NCBI GenBank assembly: GCA_022818135.1
Contig: JAFMSR010000017.1
Location: forward strand, 10,443,580 to 10,507,579
DNA: 64,000 bases
Direction: 5' to 3'
DNA from: Saxidomus purpurata
Lineage: Eukaryota; Mollusca; Bivalvia; Venerida; Veneridae
In this document: piece after piece, positions 32,446 through 44,958 of the stretch
Numbering within the stretch: position 1 is the stretch's first letter
How the letters are laid out: every line of letters starts with the position of its first letter
The notes under the pieces: generated by a model
What the model was told of the DNA's origin: nothing
What the model saw: the letters and a program-made list of their open reading frames with translations, nothing else
The model's database searches: none
Position numbers and translations under genes: made by a program

Positions 32446-32751
32446 TTGCGCTTGTGTGTGATACAGTCCTATCATCAAGAACTAGTTCAAGTGATCGTTA
32501 AAGTTTATATGTACGATGAACTTAACAAAACACGTATGTATACTACGTTGTTTAGTGTATCAAGGAAGAACTTAAAAATGTATGGTAGTTATATGTCTGA
32601 CAAATACTGTAACAGTACATTGTATTGATATCATTGAATACGTAAACAGCTAATTAATCCTAGTATGTAGCAAAACTGGCAATGTGTACGAATAGCAGGA
32701 CTGTCAAATGCAACAATTATAATTATGTGCTTTAATTCCATGCAGTGTTGA

Positions 32752-32795
32752 AGAACTTTATCTTTTTACCAAAATCAGAGGGCGAGCAGCTTAAA
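32752..32795 (+). mobile_element. MITE family A, right-end fragment
   Basis: TTGAAGAACTTTATCTTTTT then GAGGGCGAGCAGCTTAA: only the last ~45 bp. Confidence 0.65.
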
Positions 32796-32799
32796 TTAC

Positions 32800-33425
32800 A
32801 GTAAATGTCAATAAAATACAAAATACAAATACAAAAACATGCACATCAAACTACCACACACGAACATATGCATGCATAGAAACAAAAATTATCCTCAAAT
32901 AGGACGGTAATGGTCGGTCAGAGAATTCTTACGTTAACTTATACATTTCAATTCACGTTAAATGATATTCCTAAATATATAATCGTTATAACAAATGAAA
33001 TATGCATTCTATATATGAACGAACACATAATGAATGTGAACGTTATTAAAACACAAAATTTTATATATTTACAGCAAAATTCAACCTTATTTCTCTACGG
33101 TTCGCGAAATTGCTTACATAGGGGAATTGACATTGGGTTCTAAATCAAACGTTTATCAAAAGATACAATGTATGTTCCATTTTGGTCTCGTCTGCTTATT
33201 TACTTTTCGCGAGGTTTTGAGAGTAATTCAACATGATTCAATGGCTTTAAAAGAATCGTTTCAATTAGATTACCTTTTGTTCACCATTTTATCTGCCGCA
33301 AATACTACTTTAATGCCATTGACATTTTACCATTGCCTCCCACGAAGCAAATCAATAGTCTGAGGGACAAAAATCATTTTCAGTCTAAATGACTAAATTT
33401 GACACAAATGAAGCAAACATAAAAG
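32800..33425. other. AT-rich stretch, nothing recognised
   Basis: Two open frames of 77-78 codons (32910, 33127, plus) have no motif and AT-driven composition. Confidence 0.35.
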
Positions 33426-33427
33426 AT

Positions 33428-33625
33428 GTAGAGTTGTTGTTGTACCATCAATGGGTGGATGCGATTTATTATAGAAAGCCTCAATATTGATTAATTGTGG
33501 TAAAACGAGGATTTTTTCGCCATAGGTTCTTATTTGAAATTGTATTTATTTATCATTTTAAGTTTATTGAGCACATAATCTATGTTTCGAGAATGTAATC
33601 TGCTAGATGTAGTGAGTGCCCCTTT
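33428..33625 (+). mobile_element. MITE family B, copy 4, left side lost
   Basis: GTAGAGTTGTTGTTGTACCA, GTGGATGCGATTTATTATAG and ATAATCTATGTTTCGAGAAT to GAGTGCCCCTTTAA, the right end of the family. Confidence 0.75.
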
Positions 33626-33976
33626 AACAAATGTTTATTCATACTGGCAATATTCCGCTGCATGAAAACACGATTTGTAACATATCTGTTCCAAATAATC
33701 GTATAAAATATTAAAAGAATTTTTCATCGTTGTGTTCTTCCTTGTTGTTCTTCTTATACCCTTCGGTATAACATGTATTATATCTTTTTGCTATCATTGA
33801 AAACATCCATATACTATACATGAGAATACTTACTATATATAAAACACACTTTATTACATTTCCCTATGAAAGAAGTACAGGTACTATTTTTGATATACAA
33901 TATATCCTCTGTGTTAAAGTTCAATAAATGATTAAAATCGAATATCACGTATTACTTCATACATCAGACAGCTTAA

Positions 33977-34288
33977 AGTCCAAGGACCACATTGTCAAAT
34001 ATCTTTAATTTTACCAAGAAAGATGTCCTGCCGGTGGAAATGACCTTTACTTGTACCAAAAACATTCATGAATTTACTTTTTAAATCGATAAACATGTTA
34101 GAAATAATATAGCAGTATTTTAACAATAAAAAGGCTGCCTGGCAAGTCTTCATTAAAAAGCGACTTGAATACAAAAAAAGGATGTATGTCAACATTGTGT
34201 TAGAGTTAATAGAACATGGTCCTAACATTATCCTATCAGTATATTTATTTTACAATTATATCAGTAAATTCGAAAAGATGCTTAGACT
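33977..34288 (+). mobile_element. MITE family H, copy 1
   Basis: TTAA then AGTCCAAGGACCACATTG at the left; TGCTTAGACT then TTAT at the right. A reversed, end-truncated copy lies at 39237-39475 and a lone end at 11988. No coding capacity. Confidence 0.65.
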
Positions 34289-34299
34289 TTATATAACCG

Positions 34300-34920
34300 C
34301 TAACCGAAGACATGGCTATTTGAAATAGTTCTTAGGAGTATGTCATTGTTGTACATACAAGTTCCAATGCCTTATAGAGACGTAGTCCTACAAATGTACT
34401 TAGTAATTTTAAATTATCATAGATTATTATAAATATGAGCAGGAAATACTTTTAATTTTATTCATTTACACTGAGGAAAGTCACTTTTTGTTGTTCCATG
34501 ATCATAAATCTACCATTCAAAATCGATTCATCTACTATAATGGGCGATGTATTTATGAAATGTTACCCGTTTCAGCGGTGTTTATCTCCAATCATGCACA
34601 GTAATTGACCACGAAGGCCAGATGTCTTGGTAGTTTATCATCGCAATCAGGATGACAAACAGGTAGCACCGCTGAAAAGGATCTAAGTTAAACATGAATT
34701 TCGATTCTAAACATGACAATATACTACAAGAATACCATTGATGCAAAGCATCAAAGGTCGCCGAAAATAGTTTTGTACATGTGTGGCCGTTAAATAGCTA
34801 AAATTAGCTTTTTGATAAGCAATCATTATTAGTTTGATTTGAATGAAAAAATTTATGAATATTTGCAGAAAACATTTAAAATCATGGTGGTTTTAAAGCT
34901 GAAAAAAAGGAAGAAAAATT
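34300..34920. other. AT-rich stretch, nothing recognised
   Basis: No gene or shared repeat seen. Confidence 0.3.
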
Positions 34921-34924
34921 ATTT

Positions 34925-35022
34925 TACAAAACTGGGTTTGACCGGGATTTGAACTCCACTCGTAAAATTAGGCGGTCATCAGCTTACCCACTACACCACG
35001 GAGACTGACTTTAAAGCACGTG
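34925..35022 (-). mobile_element. SINE head derived from a tRNA (degenerate)
   Basis: Minus strand: CTCCGTGGTGTAGTGGGTAA (A-box region) and GGAGTTCAAATCCCGG (B-box region), as in the copy at 8811-8898. The arms do not make a proper cloverleaf. Confidence 0.5.
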
Positions 35023-35029
35023 GTAAAAA

Positions 35030-37290
35030 ATAAGCTGATATTATAATTTTGCAAAACCGATAAGGGAGAAGTTGTTTTACGTTTTCGTATTTTTTCGAAA
35101 AGATATGAAAAGGAACATTACAATTAAACAATTACGTTTTAATGAAGGAAATGTGTATAATCAATATTTTAATGTCTATTTCGTATTATTTTAGCATACA
35201 GTTAAAACCATTTTTCTTCGCATTCTAATAACCGCTCCTACCATGTACTTCCGGAAAAACTATTCCAAAATAGGCCGCCGCCGTCATCGGCGGCGCCAAC
35301 AAACGGAGAATATATCAAAAGGGTTGTTTTCTAATGACGTCACATCGGCTCGCATGTCAAAACATTGTTTGTATTATAGCTAATGCATATATCTATTGGA
35401 ACACACTGTCACAGTACTGTATTTCTGATAATTTGCACTGTGTTTAGGGGCATAGCTTAAATTGTGACCTTAAATGATCTATCTGTAATATAGTACACTT
35501 ATCAGAGTTTTGTCATTGTCTGGCTATACTGCTCTAACAGATTTGTGACGTATCATGGAAACGACAACACATTCACTTTGCTGATTTCGCATTCTAGTGC
35601 ATACAATATAACTGTCGACGCTTAGAAACAAATTGCCTATTATAATCAGTTTGACATTTACTCATTTCTTCTCTTGTTTACACAATTTGATGATTACTGT
35701 AAATAGGGGAGATCCCTTTTAAATTTGAGCAAAAAATAAACATGTATGGCCGACGTGCCATTATACAAATCAGATACAGTAACAACTGTTTGCCAGAATA
35801 ATGACGTCATTTCTCGGAGGCTACGCCTCCTCGAAATAATCTACTTACTCTCGCAAACAGAACTCTATCTAATACTTATGGCACAATAAAATCTATATTT
35901 TCTGCTTTGCATATACAAATGTAGAGGCAAAATCATGAGTCATTTTATATACATTTGTAGCTGTATTGAGAATGTTTAATCACACATGCAACAGCTTATT
36001 TCATGGATCAAACTAAGCAGTGTCTTCGGTATCTCTGTAGGGGAAACAGCAAAGCCGGGTACCGGTGGTGCGAACGAGCGTTCAATGTGCTAGCCAAAAT
36101 CTATTGAAAAAATGTATACAACTGCTACGTTGAGAAAAATGGAATGTGATGCAGTGTATGGATAATTCGTCAAAAAACACAGAAAGTTGAATGAGTTATA
36201 ACAGTTCCCCTGCGAAAAATTATGTTCTTAATTTTCTTGAGCAATAATTTTCGTGTGTATCGTAGATTACTTCCAATTTTGTCCACTGGCACGTGTCTTC
36301 ATTAAGTTATAACTACTTTTCATGAAACAGCTAAGGTATCAGGATGCGCAGGCATTCGCCGTCGTGTGTATCGCTTTGTTTGTGCATTCATTCTGACTAA
36401 ACTTCCATTTTTATGAAATGATGACAGTTGAAATATAGTTAATATAGAAACATGTATTCATTTACAGATCTAGAATGAGGAATGGTATATCATTTTAAAT
36501 AAAATGCTAAAGGGTAACGTCCTTCGGGACCAAATTTCTCTTGCTTAAAGAAAGTGCTCATAGATGACCAGCGCAACAGGAAAAAGGGCCTTCGGACAAA
36601 CTACTTTGAAACAAAGAGTCCTCGCATATTTTAAACAAACAATATTTTAATATCAATATCCAATGCCTAACAGGTCATTCGTATATACAAAACGAACACT
36701 CTTAACGTAAGGCCAATTTCGTCTCGACGGAATGAGTGACGAATGTTTCAACTTCGCCTTTGGTTTCCTATTTAAAATGCTGCACTACTCATCACTCTGC
36801 AAAAGCGTACACGTTTCTATATGTAAAATATGTTTCAATTTTCATCATCTCATAAAACGAGATTCTTCAGATCGGAAATATAGTACATTGTAAGAATGAA
36901 TGCGCAAACTTCACATTATGCAGAACGGCGAGTGCATACAACATTTCTAACATAATTGCTAGTAGGAGAATTGTCCAGCTCATTCAATTTTAAATATTTT
37001 TCTCTAAACCTGCCTGCCCTTTAGGATGGATTACTCATACACTTTATCACATTTCGCTTTTTTTTCAACGCAGCAGCCGCAAACCAACGTACGCTTAGCT
37101 CACTTACCTTTCTTGCAATAAACTTTAGGATAGCACATCCGTTTGCAGAACATTGCGCGCGTTCGCACCAGCGGTGCCTGATTCGTTGGTTTCCTGACCG
37201 TGAGTATATTACTTTTTGTATTTTTATCACTTATGAATATGTTTGCGTCAATCTTTTCTAGTATTTCATTAGTCTTTAGATGTATGAAAA
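35030..37290. other. Region downstream of the receptor; two short GC-rich hairpins
   Basis: GCCGCCGCCG-tcat-CGGCGGCGCC (35275-35298) and TCGGAGGC-tac-GCCTCC (35814-35832) can fold. No other coding sequence is supported. Confidence 0.4.
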
Positions 37291-37300
37291 CACGTCTTAG

Positions 37301-38608
37301 TCAGTGTGTGTGTCTGCAACATTTGCAACAGAAAATGTGCACAAATAATTCTTTTACCATTTTTCTGAAATGCAAGTTCATGAAACCGTAAATAAAAGGG
37401 TTTACCGCACTATTTATGAAATATGTCCGAAAAAACACATTATATACAATTTTTCCAGAATCCGTCAGTCCAATATAATATTTTGGATTTGTGTATCGTA
37501 TAATAAGAATGCATAAAAATGGCGTAAATGATAGCATGAAAGCTATTGTGACCATTCGCATCATCACAGTATTTTTTCTTGTAGCCCTTCTGCTTACTGA
37601 TGAGAACTTTCTGCTATTGCGCGACGTTCTTTGCAACTCTGTCTTAATATCTGGATCCGATGATTTTCCTTTTGGTTCCTCTCTCATCGTGTTTTCAGTG
37701 TTGCCCGGCATACCTATGTTTTTAGTACTGTTTAAACTAGATGACAGTCTGTTGATAGACAGACGCTTCGGTTGTGTAGGTTTTGTAGTTCCGGTTATGG
37801 CGGAAATGATGCTTTCACGAAATAAACTTTTAACTTCCCCTTTTCCGGCGTCCGGTGCAAGATCTGTGCAAGTTGCAAAATAGATTTTCCTTCCAATTGC
37901 AATATAAAGAGCTATCAGCACTACGAAGGTTATAACAAGCAGCACAAACAATACAGTTGTAAATATTAGCAGCAAGTCCGTTCGGAACTCGTGCTCGTCT
38001 GCTATTAAACATGTCTTTCCTACAACCTCTACTCCTTCTGCCACTGGAATTGTGAGTGTACGACTTCCATAGAAAACGAAAGACGGCCATGAAAACACAG
38101 AAGCAATGACAAAAGCAAGCAAACACATGCCTTTTGCAAATTTAGGTGTAAGTGACCTATTTTTCAGTGGATAATAAACGAGTATATACCGTTCTATAGC
38201 TATGGACACGAAAACCAATGAGCCTGTATTGTTCATAATATATGTACAACCGCGGGACATTTTGCACAAGTAATGCCAATCGAAAGATAGTGGGTGCCAT
38301 AAAACTGCTACTTCTACAGGCATATTAAATACACAGTTTATTAAGTCCAGAATTCCTAACGTTAAGATGAATATTCGAGTTTTATTTTTTTTCCATTTGG
38401 TCAAGTAAATATATATTACAATACTATTGCCTATGAATCCAAGTACTGCAAATATAAATGTGAATATAAGTGGCCAAATGTAAATTTTCATAGCCGCCTG
38501 CTCTGTTGTCGCAAATATGTCCCCATCGTATATGAGCACCACTGCCTTTGCAGGGGTGATATTGTGCTGAAAACTGTCGTTAGTTTCCATTGTTCTTTTG
38601 TGCTGCAC
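37301..38608 (-). CDS. Class A (rhodopsin-type) G-protein-coupled receptor, orphan
   Basis: A complete intronless frame of 435 residues with the full set of class A landmarks. Two N-glycosylation sequons (N10-D-S, N16-I-T) lie in the extracellular N-terminus. TM1 (about 42-68) has GNSIV with N61; TM2 has D88 (GILDLI). C115 before TM3 can pair with C200 in the second extracellular loop. E139-R-Y ends TM3 and W174-P lies in TM4. TM5 is about 211-238 without its usual proline. The long third intracellular loop (241-345) is rich in Ser/Thr/Arg/Lys. TM6 (348-371) has SFTP instead of the usual CWxP, and TM7 has N403-P-F-I-Y. A Cys cluster (CCKCC, 427-431) after helix 8 is a candidate palmitoylation site. 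It should act in the plasma membrane and signal through a heterotrimeric G protein. The ligand cannot be told; the architecture suits a peptide or amine receptor from an expanded molluscan orphan group. The start is the first Met, and M7 is possible. No lesion. Confidence 0.9.
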   Translation of the reverse strand: MQHKRTMETNDSFQHNITPAKAVVLIYDGDIFATTEQAAMKIYIWPLIFTFIFAVLGFIGNSIVIYIYLTKWKKNKTRIFILTLGILDLINCVFNMPVEVAVLWHPLSFDWHYLCKMSRGCTYIMNNTGSLVFVSIAIERYILVYYPLKNRSLTPKFAKGMCLLAFVIASVFSWPSFVFYGSRTLTIPVAEGVEVVGKTCLIADEHEFRTDLLLIFTTVLFVLLVITFVVLIALYIAIGRKIYFATCTDLAPDAGKGEVKSLFRESIISAITGTTKPTQPKRLSINRLSSSLNSTKNIGMPGNTENTMREEPKGKSSDPDIKTELQRTSRNSRKFSSVSRRATRKNTVMMRMVTIAFMLSFTPFLCILIIRYTNPKYYIGLTDSGKIVYNVFFRTYFINSAVNPFIYGFMNLHFRKMVKELFVHIFCCKCCRHTH

Positions 38609-38609
38609 T

Positions 38610-39230
38610 ACACGTGTAAGTTTACAAATTTTGATTGCCTTTGTGAAACTAAGCTACTTATGTTATTAACATGTATTCCGTGTTTCGCGGAGTTTAAATA
38701 TATTTTACATTTTTCCATGCTTCATCAGTTTATTCATTCTCTTTCATTTCTGATTATTCAACTGCCACACACCTTCTGGTTTCAACTACAAATCCCACAG
38801 GGTAATGTGTGCAATCTAGTATCAGAGTCGAAATTACGACGTAGTCGATTTTCGATATCCAGTATCTATTTTATCTGCCTTTTTGTGTCTTGTCGCTAGC
38901 TGATCAGTCTGAAAAATAAAACAAATCTAAAATAAATTCGCATACCTTTATTATAAAACGCGATTTTTGTACAAGCTATGACATTATCTGTGAAAAATGG
39001 ATAAATATTCCAATGATGCCATTACTATATTTCATTTTGTATCGAAGATGTTTCCTGCTTTCAGTGGTTTTTATTGTACACTTGCATTAGTACATATATA
39101 AAATATCTGATTTTACTTTACGCTAAAAGCAAGAACATTTCCGGTTATCGCAACTATGTTTTCTGTTCAGGTTTTATTACAGAATACATCGGTTACTAAA
39201 AGAGTTGTGAAAACATAATACTCGTAATGT
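38610..39230. other. Upstream flank of the receptor gene, nothing recognised
   Basis: A plus-strand open frame (38564-38899) overlaps the receptor start and has no motif. No promoter element could be assigned. Confidence 0.35.
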
Positions 39231-39236
39231 ATTTAA

Positions 39237-39475
39237 AGTCCCAGGAATCCTTTTGAATTTACTGATAACGTAAAATAAATATATTGATAGAATAATGATA
39301 AAACTATGTTTTAATCACTAAAACAATGTTAACATATTCATTTCTTTTGTATTCAAGTCGCTTTTTTCACGAAAAAGAGTTGCAAGGAAGTCTTTTATCT
39401 TTTGCATGCTCTAAAATTTTTTTTACATGTGCATCGACTTAAAAAGGAAAGTTACGAATGTTTTAAAAAGTTTTA
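39237..39475 (-). mobile_element. MITE family H, copy 2, reversed, one end lost
   Basis: TTTAAAGTCCCAGGAATCC, then GAATTTACTGATAA and TGTATTCAAGTCGCTTTTT match the reverse of 33977-34288. Similarity fades after 39475. Confidence 0.6.
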
Positions 39476-39479
39476 AGTA

Positions 39480-40020
39480 CACTTCTTAATATTATTGAGA
39501 GCCTCCATAGTTCACAAAGTATCGATATGTTTTTGCAGTTTCGCTTCTCGTTCATTAATATTTGAAATGACACACTGTCATCATGCTCTATTGAAAAAAC
39601 AAAGACTAAAATGTAAATTATCTAAAATAACAAAATCCAATAACTAGACAATACAAGAATGAAAAATTGATAATCCATTGACGATAATTGAATTGAGGCC
39701 ATAAATGGAAAGAACATAATACCTTTCAATACATCAAGCACGGCTGTCATATTTTACAGTCCAATTTAAACAAAAAGTGGGAACAAGCCCACACTGGATA
39801 ATGACAACTCTATTCATTGTATTTGCTATTTCTACAGGTTTGTTTTACATACTTGTATTTAATTAATTTGGTAAAAAGCTCATGTCTACAATTTGTTTGT
39901 TTAAAATGTCAATTATCGATTTAAGTAAAATTATAATCTAAATTATTTATAAATTAGTATTCCGACTTTAAAACATGCAGCATCTACAAGTACACCGATT
40001 TATTTTCGAAATTACTATCA
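39480..40020. other. AT-rich stretch, nothing recognised
   Basis: No gene or shared repeat seen. Confidence 0.3.
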
Positions 40021-40021
40021 A

Positions 40022-41130
40022 ACTAGAGCTGTCCCTCACAAGTGACGAATGCCCCCTAAAGAGGTGTCTCACAGTCTTTGTCCTCTCCATATGCTCAATA
40101 ATTGTGGTGTGTAATTTTAAAATCTATGAGACACATCGGATTGATGTGCTAGACATTTGTGCCAAGTGATTTTTAAATCAATCAATGCATGACAAAGTTA
40201 CAGTCCGGACACAAATGTGTGCATATATACCGGATTTCATTACCTTCAAACTCAAAGTGTGACCTTCACCTTTAAGGTAAGGACGTGGGTCTTGCACGCG
40301 ACACATTGTCTTGATGTGCTAGATATGTGTGCCAAGTTATTTTAAAAATCCTTCAATGCATGACAAAGTTACAGTCCGGACACGAATGTATGCATATATA
40401 CAGGATTCCATTACCTTCAAACTCTAAGTGTGACCTTCACCTTTAAGGTAAGGACGTGGGTCTTGCACGCGACACGTTGACTTGATGTGCTAGATATGTG
40501 TGCCAAGTAATTTTAAAATCCTTAAATGCATGACAAAGTTAGTCCGCACACGAATGTAGGCATATATACAGTATTCCATTACCTTCAAACTCTAAGTGTG
40601 ACCTTGACCTTTGAGGTAGGGACGTGGGTCTTGCACGCGACATGTCGTCTTGATGTGCTAGACATTTGCGCCAAGTGATTTTAAAATCCTTCAATGCATG
40701 ACAAAGTTACAGTCCGGACAAGAATGTGTGCATATATACAGGATTCCATTACCTTCAAACTCTAAGTGTGACCTTGACCTTTGAGGTAGGGATGTGGGTC
40801 TTGCACGCGGCACGTCGTCTTGATGTGTTAGACATTTGTGCCAAGTGATTTTAAAATCCTTTAATGCATGACAAAGTTACAGTCCGGTCACGAATGTGTG
40901 CATATATACAGGATTCCATTACCTTCAAACTCTAAGTGTGACCTTGACCTTTGAGGTAGGGATGTGGGTCTTTCATGCGACACGTCGTCTTGATGTGCTA
41001 GACATTTGTGCCAAGTTATTTTAAAATCCTTCAAAGCATGACAAAGTCACAGTCCGGACACGAATATGTAAGTGGGGACGCACAGACGGACGGACGGTGC
41101 GATTTTTATATGCCACCCTTCGGGGGCATA
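40022..41130 (-). mobile_element. Pearl/HINE-like element, family 1, reversed copy
   Basis: Begins with the reversed 3' end (AACTAGAGCTGTCCC, then GAATGCCCCCTAAAGAGG). About five ~177-bp monomers follow (ACAAAGTTACAGTCCGGACA). It ends with the CCGT microsatellite (GGACGGACGG) and ATGCCACCCTTCGGGGGCAT. It has half as many monomers as the copy at 4837-6770. Confidence 0.85.
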
Positions 41131-41134
41131 AAAA

Positions 41135-42800
41135 GTAACTTAGAACATCATACCAGAAATTATCTTAATCAAATCAGGATTATCGGTGCTGAATTCTCCA
41201 TCATGCCTGTACAAAAAAGTTAAATTGATCTGTAAACGCACCCTGTTACATGAACTTTAACGTTTACGATATCATTTTCTTATCTAAGACAATTCCATTG
41301 CCGGAATGATAATTTATAACAACTGTTCAACAGCTAAAACCTGCCACGGCAAAATAGCACTACAAAGGCTTAAAGGGCCTGGTACATACTTGTCTCTCTC
41401 GTTAAATTACGACCAAAGTAGATCAAATTGCACATTGAAACATTTGGCGAAATGGCTGCTCAATCAGGTTTTGTTGTTAAAATTTTACGGGACGTATTCA
41501 GCGATTCACACTACGATAAGATAAGTGATATTTTGAAATAGCTTTACTACTGCAAATGAGTCAGTGTATTTTGAAAACTTCACAGGTCTTGCTAGAAAGA
41601 TGATACGATTTATTCTGCAGCTTTCGATGTCTGAATAAGTTCTATATTTCCTTTATTTGTTCAATGTCAGAATTACAGGCTATTTCTTCTGTATTTTAAG
41701 TTTGCATGTAGGAAAACAATTTTAACCGGTAATATTGGAATGGTCGATTCTCTACGATGGCACAGAGGTGTGCCACCGTTATTCTCAGATAAAGTTATAT
41801 TATTATTATTTCAACGTCGTTTAAAAGTCAAAATATCGGGACTCTATGATTGGTGTATTCAAACTGAGCAATGAAACAGGCCTTCAAACAAAATATGATT
41901 TAGTTGTGGACAGCGCATGTATTTCTGCGGTAACAGCAGAGTTACATCTGCGCTGTCAACAGTGACCGAAAACCCTGATATTAAATAAACACACAAGAAC
42001 GACGATAAATTAATTTGTCTGACCAGAGTAGTTTCAAAATACCTAGCTTTAGTTTTAGTTTAATACCTAGCTTAAGTGTGTTCTTTGCCGCATTGCCAAT
42101 GATTACACAAACGCATACCGACTGCGTTTTGCAATGAAACGGGAAGGAACATCATAAATTAACATAAGTATACAAACATGTTGTTTATACTCTTTGTGTA
42201 TAAAGCAAAAATATGTTATGAAAATATTGTTTGCGTGTAAAGCATTTTTTCAGTTACCAGCTAAACATCATAGGTTGTCTGTTGTCTAATTTTATGAACT
42301 AAATTGTTTTCACATTTGTTAACGTTTGTTTGACATCGTCTTGAAGTATTTGCATGTAGTATATAAAACTGAAGTTGAAATCCATTGGTATCATAATGTC
42401 AATTTTGCAAATATACAACAACAAAAAAAAAACGAGTTGCGACATTCTGCACTTGCAACGACCTTTATACTAACGTATGTAAGTGAAAATCGAAATGTTA
42501 ATTTGAAAGACTGTTTTCGTTTTGGTGCTTAATTGTTAAACGTTTTTGACCGCATTTCCATTTCGAATAGCTATCACAAATTCTGCTGAACAAATATAAC
42601 AATACCGGTATTCTAACGTGTTAATTCAACCAAATGACAAAATATGTGCGTTATCTCCCTTAATACTCTCTGAAAGCATATTGGCTATTTCATACGGATA
42701 ACTCTGCTTTTGCCACTACTGTTCTTTGTTCTACCTGGTAAATATTAGACTTGTGTATTTGAAAACATAAGAACTTGCTCAAAATGATCTTCTGTAAACA
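41135..42800. other. AT-rich stretch, nothing recognised
   Basis: Several 65-75 codon open frames have no motif. No splice-bounded exon is convincing. Confidence 0.35.
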
Positions 42801-42810
42801 TAACATCATG

Positions 42811-43189
<379 letters not shown>

Positions 43190-43190
<1 letters not shown>

Positions 43191-43228
43191 AACTATGTGG
43201 AGTAAGATGCGCATAATATCACTTTAAA
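43190..43228 (+). mobile_element. MITE family C, right-end fragment
   Basis: CTATGTGGAGTAAGATGCGC, ATAATATCACT then TTAA: the family C end next to the homopolymer block. Confidence 0.65.
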
Positions 43229-43229
43229 T

Positions 43230-44950
43230 AACATCTAAACTCTTAAAGTATCAACGAGTTTTCAACCGGTACATTTACCCATCTGTATTTGAAGATAACG
43301 TTAATCGGTTTTTGCATAAAAGGGGTCAAAATTATTAGGCATAATGATCTTGGTTTTAAATGTTTTAAATTAATGTAAAATGTTTTTTTGATTGGATGAA
43401 TTGCTTAAATTTAAATGTTTTCCCCGATATAACAAAACGTTGTGTTCAGTTGAGAAAAGCAAAATATAATCAACCTTCTGATTAAACGGCCGCATTGAAT
43501 ATTTCTAAACAGCGCAATACAAAATAACTAAATCAAGATCTGGCTTTCTTTTTTGTATTCACTTTTCATTAAGACACGGAGTCCCTAGAAGAAATGTATG
43601 CATCAAATGTGCATATGTTACTTTGTTCACCTCAATGAACAAGGAAGTAGTTAAGAAAACATATGAAGCGATGAAATGCAACCTTTCGCACACATTTATA
43701 AGCTTAGGATGATTTATTTCGTGATTACAATGTACAACTTAGTCTGAAATAGACTGAAACCCAGGTCATTGAAGCTATTCATTGTTTGTGTAAAATAATT
43801 TGAAAACGTTTAATCAGCGGAATTGTACACATATAACTTAAAGTTTATATTTTACTGTGTCTTATCATTCAGATATTTTCATATTTTATCAGTTAGAATA
43901 TGATGATATAGATCTCATATGAAGTCACAGTGTCCATATAGGGATGTAGGAACTACTTTTTCAGTGGTAGAATGCGAGGATTTGCTTTACCTGTTATAAA
44001 GAACTGTGAATTCTAAAACAGCTTATGTTAAATATTGACCTTAGAGATTATTCAAGATACTGCATATGTTGAAATATTTTTATCTTAAGATTGTTCCCGG
44101 TGTCTACGTTTTCATAATACTTAATTATCTTGGGTAGTGTTGCGTGATGTTGTGCATCTATATTGAATTCCGTATCACTTTTAATTATTATAATTTTACT
44201 TTAATGTGATATTTTTTTATTATTAGAATAAACATTATTATCATAAATACAGTTTATGCTTTATACAGATGCTGAATAACAAGGGGTTCCCGATTCGATT
44301 TAAACGGATGTAGGGGCAATAAAATTGCGTAATTGTTACGTAAATTTATGGCACGCGACTTCTCTAATCTGTGAGATATTGGCCTCTTTCCTAATTTGCA
44401 TAAGTAATTGTGATTGGCCGGAAGCCCCTCAAGCGTTCAAAATTGAAGATTCGTTACTAAAATATTAATTTGTTTACATGTAACAAGAATATTGAACAAG
44501 CAACCTTTATGAATGAGCATTTATTATAATAAGATGAAGTATCATGAGTCACAATTATCTTCAAAGAATGAATCTAATACTGTGGAAAACAAATGCACAA
44601 GCCCAAGTACCAAACCTTACATTACTCCAATAAACATGATAAAGAGATTCTCATTTTTTCCGCTTCAAATGTCACTGGTTAACGAATTTTAAACGAAAAA
44701 ATTACAGCAAGCAGAGTCAGCCAGTCAGATCACAGAACCGCTAAAACCGATTGAAACGGTTCTTTTACCGGTCCTTTGCGGTCATCGGTCCGGTGAACGG
44801 TTATGGACCGATATGACCGAACCGGAATGCAAACGCAAACGAACCGCAAACGGAACGCAACCGGAACGCAAAAATGGTAAAAATTGGCAGTACTGTACAT
44901 ATGTCTGCAGAAACTACTTTTTTCTGTGGTACAAGTACATAGTTGAACAG
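43230..44950. other. AT-rich stretch, ending in an ACCGG/ACCGAT-rich patch
   Basis: No gene. From about 44735 to 44870 the words ACCGGT, ACCGAT, CCGAACCGG and GGAACGC become dense just before the TIR element at 44959. Confidence 0.4.
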
Positions 44951-44958
44951 TAATGGGT

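Noticed and set aside
37491..37883. 130-codon plus-strand open frame
   Set aside because: It is antisense to the intact GPCR and has no motif.
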